Shown here one piece after another: positions 55,243 through 64,000 of a DNA stretch of 64,000 bases (within the stretch, counting starts at the first letter, position 1; every line of letters begins with the position of its first letter). A program made the position numbers and the translations under genes. This stretch comes from Megalopta genalis (taxonomy: Eukaryota; Arthropoda; Insecta; Hymenoptera; Halictidae), in assembly GCF_051020955.1 (NCBI RefSeq), contig NW_027476092.1, positions 3,375,501-3,439,500 on the forward strand. The letters are read 5' to 3'. The notes beneath the pieces are model-generated. The model had not been told where the DNA came from, ran no database searches, and saw only the letters and a list, made by a program, of their open reading frames with translations.

Positions 55243-58200
55243 ATGATAGGATTTTTCAGAAAATTGAAAAAACCGTAAAATGTCAAGAGTAAAGTGCCCT
55301 TATTTTAAACAATGTATCGTTCTAAATGCTTAATCCCTATGTAAAAAAGTTATTTTAGCAGGAATAGGTTATTGAAAAAAATTAGAAAAATTTATTTTAG
55401 CCGTAAATCGAAAATAATGGGGACACCGGAGCTGTTCGAAGCGCCGAGCGCGCCGCGTACGCCCGAGTATTTTCAAAGTCCCAACGTACCGATCAAGAGT
55501 AAAGTACCATTTTCCTACATTAGATTTCGTTCTAAATGCTTAATCCCTATGTAAAAACGTTAGTTAAGCAAGAATATCGTATTTTTAAAAAAATCTAATG
55601 ATAGGATTTTTCAGAAAATTGAAAAAACCGTAAAATGTCAAGAGTAAAGTGCCCTTATTTTAAACAATGTATCGTTCTAAATGCTTAATCCCTATGTAAA
55701 AAAGTTATTTTAGCAGGAATATGTTATTGAAAAAAATTAGAAAAATTTATTTTAGCCGTAAATCGAAAATAATGGGGACACCGGAGCTGTTCGAAGCGCC
55801 GAGCGCGCCGCGTACGCCCGAATATTTTCAAAGTCCCAACGTACCGATCAAGAGTAAAGTACCATTTTCCTACATTAGATTTCGTTCTAAATGCTTAATC
55901 CCTATGTAAAAACGTTAGTTAAGCAAGAATATCGTATTTTTAAAAAAATCTAATGATAGGATTTTCCAGAAAATTGAAAAAACCGAAAAATGTCAAGAGT
56001 AAAGTGCCATTTTCTGACATTAGATTTCGTTCTAAATGCTTAATCCCTATGTAGAAACGTTAGTTAAGCAAGAATATCGTATTTTTAAAAAAATCTAATG
56101 ATAGGATTTTTCAGAAAATTGAAAAAACCGTAAAATGTCAAGAGTAAAGTGCCCTTACTTTAAACAATGTATCGTTCTAAATGCTTAATCCCTATGTAAA
56201 AAAGTTATTTAAGCAGGAATATGTTATTGAAAAAAATTAGAAAAATTTATTTTAGCCGTAAATCGAAAATAATGGATCGAGCGAATCGGTCGATTGCGCC
56301 GAGACGCGCTATGATGCAACAGACGAGCGATTGGAACGCCCGAATAGTTTCAAAGTCCCAACGTACCGATCAAGAGTAAAGTACCATTTTCCTACATTAG
56401 ATTTCGTTCTAAATGCTTAATCCCTATGTAAAAACGTTAGTTAAGCAAGAATATCGTATTTTTAAAAAAATCTAATGATAGGATTTTCCAGAAAATTGAA
56501 AAAACCGAAAAATGTCAAGAGTAAAGTGCCATTTTCTGACATTAGATTTCGTTCTAAATGCTTAATCCCTATGTAGAAACGTTAGTTAAGCAAGAATATC
56601 GTATTTTTAAAAAAATCTAATGATAGGATTTTTCAGAAAATTGAAAAAACCGTAAAATGTCAAGAGTAAAGTGCCCTTATTTTAAACAATGTATCGTTCT
56701 AAATGCTTAATCCCTATGTAAAAAAGTTATTTTAGCAGGAATATGTTATTGAAAAAAATTAGAAAAATTTATTTTAGCCGTAAATCGAAAATAATGGGGA
56801 CACCGGAGCTGTTCGAAGCGCCGAGCGCGCCGCGTACGCCCGAATATTTTCAAAGTCCCAACGTACCGATCAAGAGTAAAGTACCATTTTCCTACATTAG
56901 ATTTCGTTCTAAATGCTTAATCCCTATGTAAAAACGTTAGTTAAGCAAGAATATCGTATTTTTAAAAAAATCTAATGATAGGATTTTCCAGAAAATTGAA
57001 AAAACCGAAAAATGTCAAGAGTAAAGTGCCATTTTCTGACATTAGATTTCGTTCTAAATGCTTAATCCCTATGTAGAAACGTTAGTTAAGCAAGAATATC
57101 GTATTTTTAAAAAAATCTAATGATAGGATTTTTCAGAAAATTGAAAAAACCGTAAAATGTCAAGAGTAAAGTGCCCTTATTTTAAACAATGTATCGTTCT
57201 AAATGCTTAATCCCTATGTAAAAAAGTTATTTTAGCAGGAATAGGTTATTGAAAAAAATTAGAAAAATTTATTTTAGCCGTAAATCGAAAATAATGGGGA
57301 CACCGGAGCTGTTCGAAGCGCCGAGCGCGCCGCGTACGCCCGAGTATTTTCAAAGTCCCAACGTACCGATCAAGAGTAAAGTACCATTTTCCTACATTAG
57401 ATTTCGTTCTAAATGCTTAATCCCTATGTAAAAACGTTAGTTAAGCAAGAATATCGTATTTTTAAAAAAATCTAATGATAGGATTTTTCAGAAAATTGAA
57501 AAAACCGTAAAATGTCAAGAGTAAAGTGCCCTTATTTTAAACAATGTATCGTTCTAAATGCTTAATCCCTATGTAAAAAAGTTATTTTAGCAGGAATATG
57601 TTATTGAAAAAAATTAGAAAAATTTATTTTAGCCGTAAATCGAAAATAATGGGGACACCGGAGCTGTTCGAAGCGCCGAGCGCGCCGCGTACGCCCGAAT
57701 ATTTTCAAAGTCCCAACGTACCGATCAAGAGTAAAGTACCATTTTCCTACATTAGATTTCGTTCTAAATGCTTAATCCCTATGTAAAAACGTTAGTTAAG
57801 CAAGAATATCGTATTTTTAAAAAAATCTAATGATAGGATTTTCCAGAAAATTGAAAAAACCGAAAAATGTCAAGAGTAAAGTGCCATTTTCTGACATTAG
57901 ATTTCGTTCTAAATGCTTAATCCCTATGTAGAAACGTTAGTTAAGCAAGAATATCGTATTTTTAAAAAAATCTAATGATAGGATTTTTCAGAAAATTGAA
58001 AAAACCGTAAAATGTCAAGAGTAAAGTGCCCTTACTTTAAACAATGTATCGTTCTAAATGCTTAATCCCTATGTAAAAAAGTTATTTAAGCAGGAATATG
58101 TTATTGAAAAAAATTAGAAAAATTTATTTTAGCCGTAAATCGAAAATAATGGATCGAGCGAATCGGTCGATTGCGCCGAGACGCGCTATGATGCAACAGA

Positions 58201-58996
58201 CGAGCGATTGGAACGCCCGAATAGTTTCAAAGTCCCAACGTACCGATCAAGAGTAAAGTACCATTTTCCTACATTAGATTTCGTTCTAAATGCTTAATCC
58301 CTATGTAAAAACGTTAGTTAAGCAAGAATATCGTATTTTTAAAAAAATCTAATGATAGGATTTTCCAGAAAATTGAAAAAACCGAAAAATGTCAAGAGTA
58401 AAGTGCCATTTTCTGACATTAGATTTCGTTCTAAATGCTTAATCCCTATGTAGAAACGTTAGTTAAGCAAGAATATCGTATTTTTAAAAAAATCTAATGA
58501 TAGGATTTTTCAGAAAATTGAAAAAACCGTAAAATGTCAAGAGTAAAGTGCCCTTATTTTAAACAATGTATCGTTCTAAATGCTTAATCCCTATGTAAAA
58601 AAGTTATTTTAGCAGGAATATGTTATTGAAAAAAATTAGAAAAATTTATTTTAGCCGTAAATCGAAAATAATGGGGACACCGGAGCTGTTCGAAGCGCCG
58701 AGCGCGCCGCGTACGCCCGAATATTTTCAAAGTCCCAACGTACCGATCAAGAGTAAAGTACCATTTTCCTACATTAGATTTCGTTCTAAATGCTTAATCC
58801 CTATGTAAAAACGTTAGTTAAGCAAGAATATCGTATTTTTAAAAAAATCTAATGATAGGATTTTCCAGAAAATTGAAAAAACCGAAAAATGTCAAGAGTA
58901 AAGTGCCATTTTCTGACATTAGATTTCGTTCTAAATGCTTAATCCCTATGTAGAAACGTTAGTTAAGCAAGAATATCGTATTTTTAAAAAAATCTA
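55243..58996 (+). repeat. Higher-order repeat of 1877 bp, two adjacent copies
   Basis: Copies at 55243-57119 and 57120-58996 both read: G* lacking A (355), G with A (500), R with the aatagtttc marker (522), G (500). Shared private markers in the same order show a recent tandem duplication rather than chance order. Confidence 0.87.
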
Positions 58997-61900
58997 ATGA
59001 TAGGATTTTTCAGAAAATTGAAAAAACCGTAAAATGTCAAGAGTAAAGTGCCCTTATTTTAAACAATGTATCGTTCTAAATGCTTAATCCCTATGTAAAA
59101 AAGTTATTTTAGCAGGAATAGGTTATTGAAAAAAATTAGAAAAATTTATTTTAGCCGTAAATCGAAAATAATGGGGACACCGGAGCTGTTCGAAGCGCCG
59201 AGCGCGCCGCGTACGCCCGAGTATTTTCAAAGTCCCAACGTACCGATCAAGAGTAAAGTACCATTTTCCTACATTAGATTTCGTTCTAAATGCTTAATCC
59301 CTATGTAAAAACGTTAGTTAAGCAAGAATATCGTATTTTTAAAAAAATCTAATGATAGGATTTTCCAGAAAATTGAAAAAACCGAAAAATGTCAAGAGTA
59401 AAGTGCCATTTTCTGACATTAGATTTCGTTCTAAATGCTTAATCCCTATGTAGAAACGTTAGTTAAGCAAGAATATCGTATTTTTAAAAAAATCTAATGA
59501 TAGGATTTTTCAGAAAATTGAAAAAACCGTAAAATGTCAAGAGTAAAGTGCCCTTATTTTAAACAATGTATCGTTCTAAATGCTTAATCCCTATGTAAAA
59601 AAGTTATTTAAGCAGGAATATGTTATTGAAAAAAATTAGAAAAATTTATTTTAGCCGTAAATCGAAAATAATGGATCGAGCGAATCGGTCGATTGCGCCG
59701 AGACGCGCTATGATGCAACAGACGAGCGATTGGAACGCCCGAATATTTTCAAAGTCCCAACGTACCGATCAAGAGTAAAGTACCATTTTCCTACATTAGA
59801 TTTCGTTCTAAATGCTTAATCCCTATGTAAAAACGTTAGTTAAGCAAGAATATCGTATTTTTAAAAAAATCTAATGATAGGATTTTCCAGAAAATTGAAA
59901 AAACCGAAAAATGTCAAGAGTAAAGTGCCATTTTCTGACATTAGATTTCGTTCTAAATGCTTAATCCCTATGTAGAAACGTTAGTTAAGCAAGAATATCG
60001 TATTTTTAAAAAAATCTAATGATAGGATTTTTCAGAAAATTGAAAAAACCGTAAAATGTCAAGAGTAAAGTGCCCTTATTTTAAACAATGTATCGTTCTA
60101 AATGCTTAATCCCTATGTAAAAAAGTTATTTTAGCAGGAATATGTTATTGAAAAAAATTAGAAAAATTTATTTTAGCCGTAAATCGAAAATAATGGGGAC
60201 ACCGGAGCTGTTCGAAGCGCCGAGCGCGCCGCGTACGCCCGAATATTTTCAAAGTCCCAACGTACCGATCAAGAGTAAAGTACCATTTTCCTACATTAGA
60301 TTTCGTTCTAAATGCTTAATTCCTATGTAAAAACGTTAGTTAAGCAAGAATATCGTATTTTTAAAAAAATCTAATGATAGGATTTTCCAGAAAATTGAAA
60401 AAACCGAAAAATGTCAAGAGTAAAGTGCCATTTTCTGACATTAGATTTCGTTCTAAATGCTTAATCCCTATGTAGAAACGTTAGTTAAGCAAGAATATCG
60501 TATTTTTAAAAAAATCTAATGATAGGATTTTTCAGAAAATTGAAAAAACCGTAAAATGTCAAGAGTAAAGTGCCCTTATTTTAAACAATGTATCGTTCTA
60601 AATGCTTAATCCCTATGTAAAAAAGTTATTTTAGCAGGAATAGGTTATTGAAAAAAATTAGAAAAATTTATTTTAGCCGTAAATCGAAAATAATGGGGAC
60701 ACCGGAGCTGTTCGAAGCGCCGAGCGCGCCGCGTACGCCCGAGTATTTTCAAAGTCCCAACGTACCGATCAAGAGTAAAGTACCATTTTCCTACATTAGA
60801 TTTCGTTCTAAATGCTTAATCCCTATGTAAAAACGTTAGTTAAGCAAGAATATCGTATTTTTAAAAAAATCTAATGATAGGATTTTCCAGAAAATTGAAA
60901 AAACCGAAAAATGTCAAGAGTAAAGTGCCATTTTCTGACATTAGATTTCGTTCTAAATGCTTAATCCCTATGTAGAAACGTTAGTTAAGCAAGAATATCG
61001 TATTTTTAAAAAAATCTAATGATAGGATTTTTCAGAAAATTGAAAAAACCGTAAAATGTCAAGAGTAAAGTGCCCTTATTTTAAACAATGTATCGTTCTA
61101 AATGCTTAATCCCTATGTAAAAAAGTTATTTAAGCAGGAATATGTTATTGAAAAAAATTAGAAAAATTTATTTTAGCCGTAAATCGAAAATAATGGATCG
61201 AGCGAATCGGTCGATTGCGCCGAGACGCGCTATGATGCAACAGACGAGCGATTGGAACGCCCGAATATTTTCAAAGTCCCAACGTACCGATCAAGAGTAA
61301 AGTACCATTTTCCTACATTAGATTTCGTTCTAAATGCTTAATCCCTATGTAAAAACGTTAGTTAAGCAAGAATATCGTATTTTTAAAAAAATCTAATGAT
61401 AGGATTTTCCAGAAAATTGAAAAAACCGAAAAATGTCAAGAGTAAAGTGCCATTTTCTGACATTAGATTTCGTTCTAAATGCTTAATCCCTATGTAGAAA
61501 CGTTAGTTAAGCAAGAATATCGTATTTTTAAAAAAATCTAATGATAGGATTTTTCAGAAAATTGAAAAAACCGTAAAATGTCAAGAGTAAAGTGCCCTTA
61601 TTTTAAACAATGTATCGTTCTAAATGCTTAATCCCTATGTAAAAAAGTTATTTTAGCAGGAATATGTTATTGAAAAAAATTAGAAAAATTTATTTTAGCC
61701 GTAAATCGAAAATAATGGGGACACCGGAGCTGTTCGAAGCGCCGAGCGCGCCGCGTACGCCCGAATATTTTCAAAGTCCCAACGTACCGATCAAGAGTAA
61801 AGTACCATTTTCCTACATTAGATTTCGTTCTAAATGCTTAATCCCTATGTAAAAACGTTAGTTAAGCAAGAATATCGTATTTTTAAAAAAATCTAATGAT

Positions 61901-64000
61901 AGGATTTTCCAGAAAATTGAAAAAACCGAAAAATGTCAAGAGTAAAGTGCCATTTTCTGACATTAGATTTCGTTCTAAATGCTTAATCCCTATGTAGAAA
62001 CGTTAGTTAAGCAAGAATATCGTATTTTTAAAAAAATCTAATGATAGGATTTTTCAGAAAATTGAAAAAACCGTAAAATGTCAAGAGTAAAGTGCCCTTA
62101 CTTTAAACAATGTATCGTTCTAAATGCTTAATCCCTATGTAAAAAAGTTATTTAAGCAGGAATATGTTATTGAAAAAAATTAGAAAAATTTATTTTAGCC
62201 GTAAATCGAAAATAATGGGGACACCGGAGCTGTTCGAAGCGCCGAGCGCGCCGCGTACGCCCGAATATTTTCAAAGTCCCAACGTACCGATCAAGAGTAA
62301 AGTACCATTTTCCTACATTAGATTTCGTTCTAAATGCTTAATCCCTATGTAAAAACGTTAGTTAAGCAAGAATATCGTATTTTTAAAAAAATCTAATGAT
62401 AGGATTTTCCAGAAAATTGAAAAAACCGAAAAATGTCAAGAGTAAAGTGCCATTTTCTGACATTAGATTTCGTTCTAAATGCTTAATCCCTATGTAGAAA
62501 CGTTAGTTAAGCAAGAATATCGTATTTTTAAAAAAATCTAATGATAGGATTTTTCAGAAAATTGAAAAAACCGTAAAATGTCAAGAGTAAAGTGCCCTTA
62601 TTTTAAACAATGTATCGTTCTAAATGCTTAATCCCTATGTAAAAAAGTTATTTTAGCAGGAATATGTTATTGAAAAAAATTAGAAAAATTTATTTTAGCC
62701 GTAAATCGAAAATAATGGGGACACCGGAGCTGTTCGAAGCGCCGAGCGCGCCGCGTACGCCCGAATATTTTCAAAGTCCCAACGTACCGATCAAGAGTAA
62801 AGTACCATTTTCCTACATTAGATTTCGTTCTAAATGCTTAATCCCTATGTAAAAACGTTAGTTAAGCAAGAATATCGTATTTTTAAAAAAATCTAATGAT
62901 AGGATTTTCCAGAAAATTGAAAAAACCGAAAAATGTCAAGAGTAAAGTGCCATTTTCTGACATTAGATTTCGTTCTAAATGCTTAATCCCTATGTAGAAA
63001 CGTTAGTTAAGCAAGAATATCGTATTTTTAAAAAAATCTAATGATAGGATTTTTCAGAAAATTGAAAAAACCGTAAAATGTCAAGAGTAAAGTGCCCTTA
63101 CTTTAAACAATGTATCGTTCTAAATGCTTAATCCCTATGTAAAAAAGTTATTTAAGCAGGAATATGTTATTGAAAAAAATTAGAAAAATTTATTTTAGCC
63201 GTAAATCGAAAATAATGGATCGAGCGAATCGGTCGATTGCGCCGAGACGCGCTATGATGCAACAGACGAGCGATTGGAACGCCCGAATAGTTTCAAAGTC
63301 CCAACGTACCGATCAAGAGTAAAGTACCATTTTCCTACATTAGATTTCGTTCTAAATGCTTAATCCCTATGTAAAAACGTTAGTTAAGCAAGAATATCGT
63401 ATTTTTAAAAAAATCTAATGATAGGATTTTCCAGAAAATTGAAAAAACCGAAAAATGTCAAGAGTAAAGTGCCATTTTCTGACATTAGATTTCGTTCTAA
63501 ATGCTTAATCCCTATGTAGAAACGTTAGTTAAGCAAGAATATCGTATTTTTAAAAAAATCTAATGATAGGATTTTTCAGAAAATTGAAAAAACCGTAAAA
63601 TGTCAAGAGTAAAGTGCCCTTATTTTAAACAATGTATCGTTCTAAATGCTTAATCCCTATGTAAAAAAGTTATTTAAGCAGGAATATGTTATTGAAAAAA
63701 ATTAGAAAAATTTATTTTAGCCGTAAATCGAAAATAATGGATCGAGCGAATCGGTCGATTGCGCCGAGACGCGCTATGATGCAACAGACGAGCGATTGGA
63801 ACGCCCGAATATTTTCAAAGTCCCAACGTACCGATCAAGAGTAAAGTACCATTTTCCTACATTAGATTTCGTTCTAAATGCTTAATCCCTATGTAAAAAC
63901 GTTAGTTAAGCAAGAATATCGTATTTTTAAAAAAATCTAATGATAGGATTTTCCAGAAAATTGAAAAAACCGAAAAATGTCAAGAGTAAAGTGCCATTTT

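Larger units (their letters stand above)
36655..64000 (+). repeat. AT-rich tandem satellite, block IV
   Basis: 27 kb of uninterrupted G and R units, highly homogeneous. G units start (a 123-bp lead before the atgttattg word) at 36950, 37827, 38327, 38827, 39327, 40059, 40414, 41059 and on to 62541. Markers: G* (ataggttattg plus cccgagtatt) in units at 38827, 40059, 42936, 45980, 50024, 55243, 57120, 58997 and 60519; cttactttaaac in G units at 36950, 39327, 44458, 47502, 49024 and 62041; aatagtttcaaag in R units near 52693, 56345, 58222 and 63288. The array continues past the window end. No gene is seen. Confidence 0.95.

Overview
The window is eukaryotic repeat DNA, almost certainly from an arthropod and most likely an insect. 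No single-copy host gene is visible. About 46 kb is an AT-rich tandem satellite. It is interrupted by three full-length, GC-rich non-LTR retrotransposons of the R1 clade (about 6.03 kb each plus poly(A)), all on the + strand. The host assignment is inferred from the R1-clade element architecture; I cannot name the species.

Layout: satellite 1-3806; element 1 3807-9863; satellite 9864-12964; element 2 12965-19023; satellite 19024-30590; element 3 30591-36654; satellite 36655-64000. The satellite is built on a 145-bp monomer. Its composite unit is 500 bp (B 145 + C 210 + A 145) when the C monomer carries a 43-nt GC-rich cassette ('G' unit), and 522 bp when it carries an alternative 65-nt cassette ('R' unit). 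I count about 56 G and 37 R units. Every irregular spacing is explained by gain or loss of whole 145-bp monomers (355, 377, 645, 732 and so on). Longer-period repeats of 1522 and 1877 bp lie on top of this.

Each retrotransposon has, in order: a 144-nt 5' end that folds by eye into an HDV-like ribozyme; a 227-nt 5' UTR with short upstream ORFs; ORF1 (717 aa, leucine zipper, AT-hook-like motif, three CCHC knuckles); a TAATG stop-start overlap; ORF2 (1040 aa, APE-type endonuclease, reverse transcriptase with YADD, C-terminal CCHC); a 387-nt 3' UTR made of consecutive hairpins; and a poly(A) tail of 23-30 A. All six ORFs are intact. Elements 1 and 2 encode identical proteins. Element 3 differs at 14 residues, none catalytic.

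The main result concerns the insertion site. All three elements have target-site duplications of 14-15 bp and sit at the same position, 28 nt into the GC-rich cassette, immediately after a shared GCGCCG and before AG. Elements 1 and 2 are in R cassettes and element 3 is in a G cassette, whose sequence downstream of the nick differs. This indicates an R1-clade retrotransposon that is site-specific for a satellite repeat rather than for rDNA or telomeric repeats. Together with a 5' self-cleaving ribozyme and TAATG translational coupling, it suggests the following life cycle (inference): read-through transcription of the satellite, ribozyme release of the element RNA, coupled ORF1/ORF2 translation, then target-primed reverse transcription back into another cassette.
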